64,000 nucleotides of DNA from positions 1 to 64,000 of the forward strand of contig CAZCNY010000009.1 in the NCBI GenBank assembly GCA_964500675.1. The letters run 5' to 3'. Every line of letters begins with the position of its first letter. The first letter of the stretch is position 1. A program made the translations under genes and the position numbers. The notes under the pieces were generated by a model. That model saw only the letters and a program-made list of their open reading frames with translations. It was not told the DNA's origin and made no database searches. The DNA is from CAMLJR01 sp964500675. Lineage in GTDB: Bacteria; Pseudomonadota; Gammaproteobacteria; Pseudomonadales; CAMLJR01. Shown one piece after another: positions 8,098-16,662 of this stretch.

Positions 8098-8568
8098 ATG
8101 ACCAATCGATACCGCGCGCTTCGAAATCTTTGCACCGCTGCAATGATAACGGTTGCACCAGCCTTGCTGGCCGCCCCGCAGCAAGGCTACTACCGCTGGC
8201 ACGACGATGCCGGCGTCGAACACTTCACGCAACAGCCGCCGGCGGGCCGCAAATCCGAATTCATTGCCACCTCGACCGGCAAATCCACATCCGTCGAAGC
8301 CGGGGAGACGGCGGCAAGCGCCGAAACCAAAGATGCCGCCAAAGCCCCGGCAAAGCCGGTGACAGGCCCTATCCAAGCCGTTCCCAATAAAGACCCCGAG
8401 AAATGCAAGCAAGCGCAAGATACGCAAACGACGCTTAACAGCCATGCACGTATCCGCGAAAAGGTTGGCGAGGATTATCGCTATCTCACCGCCGACGAAA
8501 TCGCCGAACAGAAAAAACTCGCGCAAGAGTCTGTTGACGTTTATTGCGAGCCCGCACCGGCCAAATAA
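8098..8568 (+). CDS. DUF4124-domain exported protein
   Basis: Protein of 156 residues with an N-terminal signal sequence ending near residue 26 (hydrophobic stretch then LLAAPQ). A DUF4124 motif follows directly (YYRWHDDAGVEHFTQQPP), the short beta-rich module common in secreted or envelope gammaproteobacterial proteins. The middle is alanine/lysine/proline-rich and probably flexible; the C-terminal third is charged (YRYLTADEIAEQKKLAQESV). The function is unknown. It is divergent from ilvI and convergent with clpB, sharing a terminator with it. A DUF4124 gene beside ilvI also fits the order I recall from Pseudomonas. Confidence 0.85.
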   Translation: MTNRYRALRNLCTAAMITVAPALLAAPQQGYYRWHDDAGVEHFTQQPPAGRKSEFIATSTGKSTSVEAGETAASAETKDAAKAPAKPVTGPIQAVPNKDPEKCKQAQDTQTTLNSHARIREKVGEDYRYLTADEIAEQKKLAQESVDVYCEPAPAK

Positions 8569-8600
8569 CTTTTCCCGAACACAAGCCAAATAACTTTTCC
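8560..8600 (+). repeat. 16-bp direct duplication across the stop of the DUF4124 gene
   Basis: GCCAAATAACTTTTCC occurs at 8560-8575 and again at 8585-8600. The first copy includes the TAA stop. This is a small local duplication between the gene end and the terminator. Confidence 0.8.
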
Positions 8601-8606
8601 GAAAAT

Positions 8607-8634
8607 AAAAAGGGCAGCGAACGCTGCCCTTTTT
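8607..8634. terminator. Bidirectional terminator between the DUF4124 gene and clpB
   Basis: Perfect 13-bp stem AAAAAGGGCAGCG (8607-8619) and CGCTGCCCTTTTT (8622-8634) with an AA loop. It serves both converging genes. Confidence 0.93.
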
Positions 8635-8666
8635 ATTTCTAGCGAAGCACCTATTGAGCAGGGCGC

Positions 8667-11240
8667 TCACTTTTCAAACCGGATGTGGTCGCCCTCACGC
8701 TCGGCTTTGATGGTATCGCCCGGCGCAAACTTCCCTTTCAAGATCTCCTGCGCCAGCGGATTTTCCAGATACTGTTGAATCGCCCGCTTCAACGGCCGCG
8801 CGCCATATACCGGATCGAAACCCACCGCCGCGAGCTCGTCGATCACCGCAGCGCTGATCTGAATCGACAATTCGCGCTCTTTGAGGCGCTTGCGCAGCAG
8901 ATCGAGCTGGATATTGGCGATGCCGCGGATCTGCTCTTTTGCCAGCGGATGGAACACGACGGTCTCGTCGATACGATTGATGAACTCGGGCCGGAAATGC
9001 CCGCCGACAACATCCATCACCGCCGCTTTCATCGCTTCATAATTGTGCTCGCCCGCCAGCTTTTGAATGATGTCGGAACCGAGGTTCGACGTCATCACGA
9101 TTACGGTGTTGCGAAAATCGACCGTGCGCCCCTGACCATCGGTCAAACGGCCATCTTCCAACACCTGCAACAGAACGTTGAAGACATCGGGATGCGCTTT
9201 CTCGACTTCATCGAGCAGCAGCAGCGAATACGGCCTGCGCCTTACCGCTTCCGTTAGATAACCGCCCTCTTCGTAGCCGACGTAGCCGGGTGGCGCACCG
9301 ATCAAACGCGCGACCGAATGTTTCTCCATGAATTCGGACATATCGATACGCACCATCGCATCCTGCGAATCGAACAGAAATTCCGCGAGCGCTTTGCACA
9401 ATTCGGTTTTACCGACACCGGTCGGACCGAGAAACAAGAAGCTGCCATTCGGCCGATTGGGATCGGACAAACCTGCGCGCGCACGCCGTACCGCATTCGC
9501 CACCGCGACCACGGCTTCGTCCTGACCGATTACGCGCTGATGCAGCGACTCCTCCATGCGCAACAATTTTTCGCGCTCGCCTTCGAGCATTTTCGCCACA
9601 GGAATACCCGTCCAGCGCGAAACCACCTCAGCGACCTCCTCCTCCGTGACATTGTTGCGCAGCAATTTCATATCCATCATTTCGGCGTGCGTGGCCATGT
9701 CCAATTGTTTTTCCAATTGCGGAATCACGCCGTACTGCAATTCGGACATACGCGTGAGATCGGAGCTGCGTCGCGCAACCTCCAATTCGAGTCGCGCCTG
9801 CTCCAGCTCGCCCTTCACTTTTTGCGAGCCTTGCACCGCTGCCTTTTCAGCTTTCCAAATTTCGTCGAGATCAGCGAATTCGCGCTCGACCTTGTCGATT
9901 TCTTTGCTCAGCAATTCGACCTGTTTTTTCGCCGCTTCGTCGGTGTCTTTTTTCACCGCTTCACGCTGGATTTTCAATTGAATCAAGCGCCGTTCGAGCC
10001 GATCCATCTCTTCGGGTTTTGAATCGATTTCCATGCGAATACGCGATGCCGCTTCATCGATCAAATCGATGGCTTTATCGGGCAATTGCCGATCGGTGAT
10101 ATAACGCTGCGATAATTTCGCTGCGGCGATAATCGCGCTGTCGGTAATGTCAACGCCGTGGTGCACTTCATAGCGTTCTTTCAAACCGCGCAAAATCGCG
10201 ATCGTATCTTCCTCGCTCGGCTCATCGACGAGCACTTTTTGAAAGCGACGTTCGAGCGCCGCATCTTTTTCGATGAACTGACGATATTCATTGAGTGTGG
10301 TTGCACCGACGCAATGCAATTCGCCGCGCGCGAGCGCGGGCTTCAACATATTGCCCGCGTCCATCGCACCTTCGGCTTTACCGGCGCCGACCATTGTGTG
10401 CAATTCATCGACAAATAAAATAATGCGGCCTTCCTGCTTCGCAAGTTCGTTCAGTACGGCTTTCAAACGCTCTTCGAATTCACCGCGAAATTTCGCGCCC
10501 GCGAGCAGCGAACCGAGATCGAGCGACAGCAGACGTTTATCTTTCAGCCCTTCGGGCACTTCACCGTTGACGATACGTTGCGCAAGCCCTTCGACGATGG
10601 CGGTTTTACCGACGCCCGGCTCGCCGATCAGCACCGGATTGTTTTTCGTACGGCGCTGCAACACCTGAATGGTGCGGCGAATTTCGTCGTCGCGACCGAT
10701 CACGGGATCGAGCTTGCCCTCTTCCGCACGCTTGGTTAAATCGATCGTGTATTTGTCGAGCGCCTGACGATTGCCTTCAGCTTCGGGATTATCGACACTC
10801 TCGCCGCCGCGCACTTTTTCAATAGCGCCTTCGAGTTTCTCTTTCGTCACACCGACTTCTTTGAGCAGCGCCGTGACGGAATTATTCACGTCGAAAAATG
10901 CGAGCAGCACCATTTCGCTAGAAATGTAGGCATCTTTCTTTTGCTGCGCGAGCTTGTCGGCGACATTGAGCAGGCGGCCCGAGTCGTTCGACATATGAAT
11001 ATCGCCCGGCGTGCCCTGCACTTTCGGTAAGCGATCGAGGGCATTGGTGAGCGCCGTTTTCAGGCGCGGGATGTTGGCGCCGGCTTGCGCGAGCAACGGC
11101 CGCACCGCGCCGCCCTGCTGCTCCAACAGCGCGGACAACAAGTGCACGGGCTCAAGGAAATTATTGTCGCGGCCGAGCGCGAGCGATTGCGCATCGGCTA
11201 GCGCGGTTTGCAGTGAACTGGTAAAGCGGTCTATTCGCAT
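8667..11240 (-). CDS. clpB: ClpB disaggregase (Hsp100)
   Basis: ATP-dependent protein disaggregase that works with DnaK to rescue aggregated proteins after heat stress. It has 857 residues, the same length as E. coli ClpB. It has an N-terminal Clp_N domain (1-150), a first AAA+ module with Walker A GEPGVGKT near 206, a long coiled-coil M domain (about 410-530), a second AAA+ module with GPTGVGKT near 606, and the C-terminal D2-small domain. A sigma32-like promoter lies 104-133 bp upstream, at the 3' end of pgeF. Confidence 0.98.
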   Translation of the reverse strand: MRIDRFTSSLQTALADAQSLALGRDNNFLEPVHLLSALLEQQGGAVRPLLAQAGANIPRLKTALTNALDRLPKVQGTPGDIHMSNDSGRLLNVADKLAQQKKDAYISSEMVLLAFFDVNNSVTALLKEVGVTKEKLEGAIEKVRGGESVDNPEAEGNRQALDKYTIDLTKRAEEGKLDPVIGRDDEIRRTIQVLQRRTKNNPVLIGEPGVGKTAIVEGLAQRIVNGEVPEGLKDKRLLSLDLGSLLAGAKFRGEFEERLKAVLNELAKQEGRIILFVDELHTMVGAGKAEGAMDAGNMLKPALARGELHCVGATTLNEYRQFIEKDAALERRFQKVLVDEPSEEDTIAILRGLKERYEVHHGVDITDSAIIAAAKLSQRYITDRQLPDKAIDLIDEAASRIRMEIDSKPEEMDRLERRLIQLKIQREAVKKDTDEAAKKQVELLSKEIDKVEREFADLDEIWKAEKAAVQGSQKVKGELEQARLELEVARRSSDLTRMSELQYGVIPQLEKQLDMATHAEMMDMKLLRNNVTEEEVAEVVSRWTGIPVAKMLEGEREKLLRMEESLHQRVIGQDEAVVAVANAVRRARAGLSDPNRPNGSFLFLGPTGVGKTELCKALAEFLFDSQDAMVRIDMSEFMEKHSVARLIGAPPGYVGYEEGGYLTEAVRRRPYSLLLLDEVEKAHPDVFNVLLQVLEDGRLTDGQGRTVDFRNTVIVMTSNLGSDIIQKLAGEHNYEAMKAAVMDVVGGHFRPEFINRIDETVVFHPLAKEQIRGIANIQLDLLRKRLKERELSIQISAAVIDELAAVGFDPVYGARPLKRAIQQYLENPLAQEILKGKFAPGDTIKAEREGDHIRFEK

Positions 11241-11344
11241 TGAAATTTACTCCTTGGCGACGCTTGCACTTTGCGGAACCCAGGCTCCGGAATGACGCTC
11301 GATCAAGCTGAGATCGGGTTAGCGCGAGCATTGGCATGTCGCCT

Positions 11345-11373
11345 AAGTTAGGGCACGGAGCGGGAAATTCAAG
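11345..11373 (-). promoter_or_regulatory. Candidate sigma32 heat-shock promoter of clpB
   Basis: On the minus strand CTTGAAT (11373-11367), a 13-base spacer, then CCCTAACTT (11353-11345). This is close to the sigma32 consensus CTTGAAA-N13/14-CCCCATNT. The -35 box overlaps the stop codon of pgeF (11369-11371), so clpB can be induced independently of the upstream genes. Confidence 0.65.
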
Positions 11374-12127
11374 CGAAAGAATCGAGTGAGATGAGGTAAA
11401 TCAAACTCGCCATGCGCCCGCAGCGGCCATTGCGGCGATACGAGAAAAAGTGAGACCGGTCCGCAACCGTACACAAACCGCCACCGTAAATCGCCGTCAC
11501 ACCCGCTGTTTGTAGACGCAACCGTGCGAGCGCATAAATATCGGCGAGGTAATGTTGAGGTTTTAAGCTCCCGCTAAAGCAAGCTTTAATTTGCGGCGCT
11601 AGTGTCGGCGTAGCCGCAAGAAAATTTTCGCGCACTTCAGCACCCACTTCAAAATTGCCCGGTCCGATCGCGGGACCGAACCATGCCAGCACCTGCGAGG
11701 GATCATCGAATTTAGCGACAGTCGCTTCGAGTACGCCCGCGCAGAGTCCGCGCCAACCCGCATGCGCTGCCGCGATCTGCGTGCCGGCGCGATCGCAGAA
11801 TAAAACCGGCAGGCAATCGGCTGTCATCACTGCGCACGCCATTCCGGTTTCGCGCGTGAATTGTGCGTCGGCGCGCGGAATAAGATGCGCGTCGGCAGCG
11901 ACTATGTCTGTACCATGCACCTGCTCCAACCAGCTGATCGCGTCCAGACCAACGCAGACATCGCGCAACATTTTTCGATTGACTGCAACGGCCGCTGCAT
12001 CGTCGCCGACATGATCGCCGAGATTCAAACTGTCGAACGGCGCAGCGCTCACGCCACCGCGCCGCGTGGTAGTCAACGCGCAGACATTCGCGGGCGCGGG
12101 CCAGTCGGGGCGAATCAATTCAATCAC
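11369..12127 (-). CDS. pgeF: Multicopper-oxidase-fold purine nucleosidase/laccase-domain protein PgeF (YfiH)
   Basis: YfiH/PgeF family, 252 residues, linked to peptidoglycan editing in E. coli and to purine nucleoside phosphorolysis in related enzymes. Conserved metal-site motifs are visible: WLEQVHGTDIV, MTADCLPVLF with the His/Cys ligands, and AAHAGWRGLCAGVLE. It follows rluD with a 21-bp gap on the same strand, the usual rluD-pgeF-clpB order of gammaproteobacteria. The gene end carries the clpB promoter. Confidence 0.93.
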   Translation of the reverse strand: MIELIRPDWPAPANVCALTTTRRGGVSAAPFDSLNLGDHVGDDAAAVAVNRKMLRDVCVGLDAISWLEQVHGTDIVAADAHLIPRADAQFTRETGMACAVMTADCLPVLFCDRAGTQIAAAHAGWRGLCAGVLEATVAKFDDPSQVLAWFGPAIGPGNFEVGAEVRENFLAATPTLAPQIKACFSGSLKPQHYLADIYALARLRLQTAGVTAIYGGGLCTVADRSHFFSYRRNGRCGRMASLIYLISLDSFA

Positions 12128-12148
12128 GATCCCGCTCGCTCAGAAAAA

Positions 12149-13219
12149 TTAATCATCCGCGCAGACCAAATCATCGCGCAGGTAATCGAGCAATTCCTGC
12201 ATATCGGCAGGCAAATCGCTCTGCCATTGCAACAACTCGCCGCTGCGCGGATGCAGCAGTTCGAGCTTTCTCGCATGCAATGCCTGGCGCGGAAATGCGC
12301 GCACAAACTCGACGATTTGCGCGCGCATTCCCGGCGGAATTTTAAAGCGCCCGCCATACACCGGGTCGCCGATCAGCGGATGCTGAATATGCGCCATGTG
12401 CACGCGAATCTGATGCGTGCGGCCCGTTTCGAGCAGGCAGCGAATATGCGTGTGCGCGCGAAAACGCTGAACGACGCGATAGTGTGTGATCGCTTCTTTG
12501 ATATTGCCGCCGCCGTGCTGCGCGCGCTCCTTGTCGATGCCGCGCTGCCTGTCGCCTCCTTGCCTATCAAAGACGGCCTGCCGTTTGCGATCGCGCGGAT
12601 GACGGCCGATCGGCGCGTCGACAGTGCCGCCGCTGACGAGCACGCCGCCAACTATCGCATCGTATTCGCGGTGCACGCTGCGCGCCTGCAATTGCGCGAC
12701 GAGATCGGCCTGCGCCGTGAGATTTTTCGCCACCACCATGAGCCCCGTGGTGTCTTTATCGAGCCGATGCACGATACCCGCGCGCGGAATCGTGTTGAGC
12801 GTGGGCAGATGATGCAACAGCGCATTGAGCAGCGTGCCCTGCGCATGGCCGGCAGCCGGATGCACGACGAGGCCGGCGGGTTTGTCGATCACGAGCAGAT
12901 CGTCATCCTCGTACACGATATCGAGCGCGATAGCCTCGGCCCGCCACGCATCGACGGGCTGCAATTGCGCGCGCAGTGCGAGCTGCGCGCCCGCCATGAG
13001 TTTGTCCTTGACCTGCCGCGCCGCGCCATTCACGGTCAATTCGCCGCTTTTTATCCATTGTTGCAGGCGCGCGCGCGAATAATCGGGGAACAGCTCGGCC
13101 GCGATCCGGTCGAAGCGCTTACCGCCGAGTTCGACCGGCACCGCCGCCTCGATGGCAATCGTCGAGCAATAGGTCTCATCGGGTGTTGCAGGAACTGGCA
13201 CGTGGTACGGCTCCATCAA
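12149..13219 (-). CDS. rluD: 23S rRNA pseudouridine(1911/1915/1917) synthase RluD
   Basis: Pseudouridine synthase of the RluA/RluD family, 356 residues. It has an N-terminal S4 RNA-binding domain (about 35-95, with RLQQWIKSGELTVNG) and a catalytic domain with the Asp motif HRLDKDTTGL. The sequence also has the C-terminal RTHQIRVH block. It modifies helix 69 of 23S rRNA. The first codons are MM and either could start. It is divergent from bamD, as in Pseudomonas. Confidence 0.94.
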   Translation of the reverse strand: MMEPYHVPVPATPDETYCSTIAIEAAVPVELGGKRFDRIAAELFPDYSRARLQQWIKSGELTVNGAARQVKDKLMAGAQLALRAQLQPVDAWRAEAIALDIVYEDDDLLVIDKPAGLVVHPAAGHAQGTLLNALLHHLPTLNTIPRAGIVHRLDKDTTGLMVVAKNLTAQADLVAQLQARSVHREYDAIVGGVLVSGGTVDAPIGRHPRDRKRQAVFDRQGGDRQRGIDKERAQHGGGNIKEAITHYRVVQRFRAHTHIRCLLETGRTHQIRVHMAHIQHPLIGDPVYGGRFKIPPGMRAQIVEFVRAFPRQALHARKLELLHPRSGELLQWQSDLPADMQELLDYLRDDLVCADD

Positions 13220-13393
13220 ATCCAGTGGTCGACCGAGCTGGAAACATAAGCAATTGGTCGCGCCGGCCGGCTGTGGTTAAATAGCGCCGCCCGGCCCGCC
13301 AATTGTACGGTCAGGCCGTCGACTCAAGCCATCAATAAGACACGCCAGGGCAATACGACCCGGCGTCAATGCGATCTAAAGGTTTAAGACTCC

Positions 13394-14275
13394 ATGCGCA
13401 AACTTCCGCTCATCGCTATACTCGCGACGCTAATGTTATTGGGCGCATGCGCATCGAAGGATAAACACGACAACATGTCCGAGCGCGATTTGTACATGGA
13501 GGCACAACGCTATCTCAAAAAGGAAAGCTTCGATCTCGCGACCAAGGATTTACAGTTGCTCGAATCGCGCTTTCCGTTCGGGCCGTACGCCGAGCAGGCG
13601 CAGCTCGAATTGATTTATTCGCAATTTCGCAGCGGACAAAACGATGAAGCCATCGCCTCGGCCGAGCGTTTCATCCGTCTGCACCCGCAGCACCCCAACG
13701 TCGAATACGCGTACTACATGAAAGGCCTGGCGAATTACACCGAAGGCACCGGTTTTCTCGAACGTTTTTTACCGACCGATATGACCGAGCGCGATCCCGG
13801 CAAGGCACTGCAATCGTTTGAAGATTTTCGCCAATTGCTCAATCGCTTTCCCGATAGCGAGTACGCACCCGACGCGCGCGCGCGCATGACATTTTTGCGC
13901 GCACGGCTCGCACGCTACGAAATCAACGTCGCCAATTATTATTTCCGCCGCAAAGCGTATTTGGCCGCGGCCAATCGCGGCCGCTACGTCGTCGAGAATT
14001 ATCCGCAGACCGAAGCGGTGCCCGATGCGCTCGCGGTGATGGTGCAGGCCTATCAATTATTGGGCTTGGATAATCTTGCCAACGATGCACTCAAAGTGCT
14101 GCGCGAAAATTTCCCCAATCATCCATCGCTCGACGCCGATGGCAATTTCATCGCGAAATTCAGCATCGCCAACAACCCGCAGCATCACAGCTGGGTAAAC
14201 ACGATGACGCTCGGCCTGTTCGAAAAAGCCGAGCCGCCGAAGTTTGATAATCGTGCGGAGTATTTGCGGTATTAA
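13394..14275 (+). CDS. bamD: Outer membrane assembly lipoprotein BamD
   Basis: Essential lipoprotein of the BAM complex that folds outer membrane beta-barrels. It has 293 residues with a signal peptide and lipobox LLGAC (acylated Cys at residue 20). TPR-type helical repeats fill the rest (for example the YAEQAQLELIYSQFRSGQND segment). The length is slightly above E. coli BamD. It is divergent from rluD across 174 bp holding a weak TTGGTC-N17-TTAAAT promoter candidate. A hairpin repeat follows the stop. Confidence 0.95.
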   Translation: MRKLPLIAILATLMLLGACASKDKHDNMSERDLYMEAQRYLKKESFDLATKDLQLLESRFPFGPYAEQAQLELIYSQFRSGQNDEAIASAERFIRLHPQHPNVEYAYYMKGLANYTEGTGFLERFLPTDMTERDPGKALQSFEDFRQLLNRFPDSEYAPDARARMTFLRARLARYEINVANYYFRRKAYLAAANRGRYVVENYPQTEAVPDALAVMVQAYQLLGLDNLANDALKVLRENFPNHPSLDADGNFIAKFSIANNPQHHSWVNTMTLGLFEKAEPPKFDNRAEYLRY

Positions 14276-14283
14276 GAACACTC

Positions 14284-14321
14284 CCCTCTCCCGCAGGCCC
14301 CGAGGGGTCTAAAGGAGAGGG
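14284..14321. repeat. REP-like palindromic element, copy 1
   Basis: Outer stem CCCTCTCC (14284-14291) / GGAGAGGG (14314-14321) enclosing an inner stem GGCCCC-GA-GGGGTC (about 14296-14309). A second copy with the same double-stem plan and the shared GGGTCTAAAGGAGAGGG arm is at 30363-30403. Copy 1 lies between convergent bamD and nadE and could act in mRNA 3' end formation. Confidence 0.75.
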
Positions 14322-14330
14322 AACTTTCAA

Positions 14331-16427
14331 TCATTGCTCTGGAATACTTTCCCACTCTTGCAGCCATACCGTCGCATCGGCATCACTCGGTGCGCGCCAA
14401 TCGCCGCGCGGCGACAATGAACCGCCCGATCCCACTTTCGGCGCATTCGGCACGCACGAACGTTTGAACTGGCTGGTTTTGAAAAACCGAATTAAAAATG
14501 TACGCAAATGTTTTTTGATTGCAGCGAGATCGTATTCATTGCGCGCCACCGTATTTTCTTCGGGCCAGCGCCCCGCATGTTTATCGTGCCACGCCGAGTA
14601 CGCTAAAAAAGCGGCTTTCGACGGTACGAAGCCGAAACGCAGTGTGTAATACAAATAAAAATCATGCAGTTCATAGGGCCCGATAATGTCTTCGGTTTTT
14701 TGCTCGGGGTGAGTATCGGAATCGCCCGGTACCAACTCGGGACTGATATCGGTCGCGAGGATATTCAACAACACATCGCTTCCGCTGCTATCCATACTAC
14801 CTTGAGGGCCGAGCTGATGAGTCTCCGCCACCCAGCGCACGAGATGGCTGATCAACGTTTTCGGCACGCTCGCATTGACACTGTAATGCGACATATGATC
14901 GCCGACGCCGTACGTGCACCAGCCCAACGCCAGCTCGCTCAAATCGCCCGTGCCGATGACGATGGCGTTGTGCAAATTCGCCAAGCGAAATAAATGACTC
15001 GTGCGCTCACCCGCTTGCACATTCTCAAATGTCACATCGTAATGTTTTTCACCCTTTACGTACGGATGCCCGATGTCATTGAGCATTTGCAGGCAGCTTG
15101 GGCGAATATCGATTTCACTCGCACTGCAAGCGACGACCTGCATCAGCTGCCGCGCCTGCGCCAACGTACGCTCGCTCGTCGCAAAACCCGGCATCGTCAC
15201 CGCGATGATATTCGCGCGCGGCAATTGCAAACGGTCCATCGCCTGCGCGCACACGAGCAATGCGTGTGTCGAATCCAAACCGCCCGAAACACCGATCACA
15301 ACCTTTTTCATACCGGTAGCGGACAATCGCTGCGTCAGCGCCTGCACCTGAATGTGGTAGACCTCACCGCAACGCGCATCGCGTTGTTCGCGATGGGCTG
15401 GCACGTAGGGAAAACGTTCAGGCACGCGCCGTAGCGGCAACGCTTTTTGTTTGGGAACAGCAAGCGAAAAACTGATCGTTTTGAATTTTTTTATTTCATC
15501 GGCGTGACGCTGCGCGGAATCGCCGAATGTAGTCGCGCGCATGCGTTCGTGCGCAAGCTTCTGCAAATCGACATCGGCAAAATTGATATGTGCAGCGCTG
15601 GAAAAGCGCTCCGACTCCATCAGCAATTCGCCATTTTCGCAAATCAACGATTGGCCATCCCAAGCCATATCGTTGGTCGATTCACCGCCGCCCGCCGATG
15701 CATAGACATAGGCCGCAAAACAGCGCGCCGATTGTTGCGCAACGAGCTGACGGCGATACGCCGCTTTGCCGATAACGATATTCGACGCGGATAAATTTAC
15801 AAGCAATGTTGCGCCCGCCAGCGCAGCGAATGACGACGGCGGAATCGGCACCCACAGATCTTCGCAAATTTCGACGTGAAATTTGCACAGCGGCGAGGTT
15901 TCATTCGCAGCGTCCGCAGAGACCATCTCGAATAACAATGAGGCACCGAATGGCACCGATTGCCCGAGCAACATGACGCTATCGACTGTCGTCTGCCGCG
16001 CCGCGCTGAATTGGCGCGCTTCGTAGAATTCGCCGTAATTGGGCAAATACGTTTTCGGTACCACACCGTGAATGCGCCCACCCGCAATCACGGCGGCGCA
16101 ATTGAACAAACGCTGCTCGACGCGAAGAGGCAGACCGACAACGAGTGCCATCGGCAATTGCTCCGAAGCCGCGACAATGTTTGCCAGCGCAGCGACGGCA
16201 CCATCGAGCAAGGCCTGCTGATGAAATAAGTCATCGCACGTATACGCCGTCAATCCAAGCTCAGGAAATGCGACAAGCACGGCGCCCTGCGCTGCTGCGT
16301 TGGCGGCCAATGCGATCATCTGCGCGGCGTTGGCGGCGGGATCGGCGATATGGCAGCGCGGCACCGCTACCGCGACACGCGCGAAGCCATGCGCATACAA
16401 ATTAAAAAACTCGTCGGCATTCTTCAT
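14331..16427 (-). CDS. nadE: Glutamine-dependent NAD+ synthetase
   Basis: Two-domain NadE of 698 residues. An N-terminal nitrilase-type glutaminase (about 15-290) has Glu in VAFPELGL, Lys in VPKTYLPN and Cys in VEICEDLW. A C-terminal ATP-pyrophosphatase domain has the P-loop SGGLDS (near 362-367). It amidates nicotinic acid adenine dinucleotide to NAD+ using glutamine-derived ammonia. I choose the ATG at 16427 (MKNADEFF) because the upstream open frame to 16577 runs through a tandem repeat and is not protein-like. The gene separates bamD from pilS, which are neighbours in Pseudomonas as I recall. Confidence 0.94.
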   Translation of the reverse strand: MKNADEFFNLYAHGFARVAVAVPRCHIADPAANAAQMIALAANAAAQGAVLVAFPELGLTAYTCDDLFHQQALLDGAVAALANIVAASEQLPMALVVGLPLRVEQRLFNCAAVIAGGRIHGVVPKTYLPNYGEFYEARQFSAARQTTVDSVMLLGQSVPFGASLLFEMVSADAANETSPLCKFHVEICEDLWVPIPPSSFAALAGATLLVNLSASNIVIGKAAYRRQLVAQQSARCFAAYVYASAGGGESTNDMAWDGQSLICENGELLMESERFSSAAHINFADVDLQKLAHERMRATTFGDSAQRHADEIKKFKTISFSLAVPKQKALPLRRVPERFPYVPAHREQRDARCGEVYHIQVQALTQRLSATGMKKVVIGVSGGLDSTHALLVCAQAMDRLQLPRANIIAVTMPGFATSERTLAQARQLMQVVACSASEIDIRPSCLQMLNDIGHPYVKGEKHYDVTFENVQAGERTSHLFRLANLHNAIVIGTGDLSELALGWCTYGVGDHMSHYSVNASVPKTLISHLVRWVAETHQLGPQGSMDSSGSDVLLNILATDISPELVPGDSDTHPEQKTEDIIGPYELHDFYLYYTLRFGFVPSKAAFLAYSAWHDKHAGRWPEENTVARNEYDLAAIKKHLRTFLIRFFKTSQFKRSCVPNAPKVGSGGSLSPRGDWRAPSDADATVWLQEWESIPEQ

Positions 16428-16536
16428 TCTGCGATGCCCATCTCCACTGTGCGATCTAGGTTGAACGAGGTTATATCGAACACAATTGCGTCCCAATAGA
16501 CATTTTCGACTAATCCGGCACGCTTGGCAAAAGCGC

Positions 16537-16604
16537 GCGCAGGACATTCTCCAAACAACGCACAGGGCATTCTCCAAACAACGCGCAGGACAGCCTCAAA
16601 CAAA
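16537..16604 (+). repeat. Three tandem 23-bp repeats between nadE and pilS
   Basis: Exact 23-base period: copies begin at 16537, 16560 and 16583. Copies 1 and 2 differ at only a few positions (both contain CATTCTCCAAACAAC); copy 3 is more diverged. The array ends about 58 bp before the pilS start and lies 110 bp upstream of nadE, in the divergent regulatory region. Confidence 0.85.
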
Positions 16605-16662
16605 AAGTACAGTTGATAAAGTTACGTTAGACTTATCAAAATCGCGCATTGAATCGAAGCAG

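Noticed and set aside
9318..10022. 234-codon open frame opposite clpB
   Set aside because: It lies wholly inside clpB with no ribosome site and is Phe/Leu-rich from reversed clpB codons.
11861..13249. 462-codon open frame opposite pgeF and rluD
   Set aside because: It spans two genuine, convincingly recognised genes on the other strand and is rich in Arg/His/Ala, typical of antisense frames in GC-rich DNA.
16427..16577. N-terminal extension of NadE by 50 residues
   Set aside because: The extension runs through the tandem repeats and is Cys/Arg-rich. The normal family start fits the ATG at 16427.
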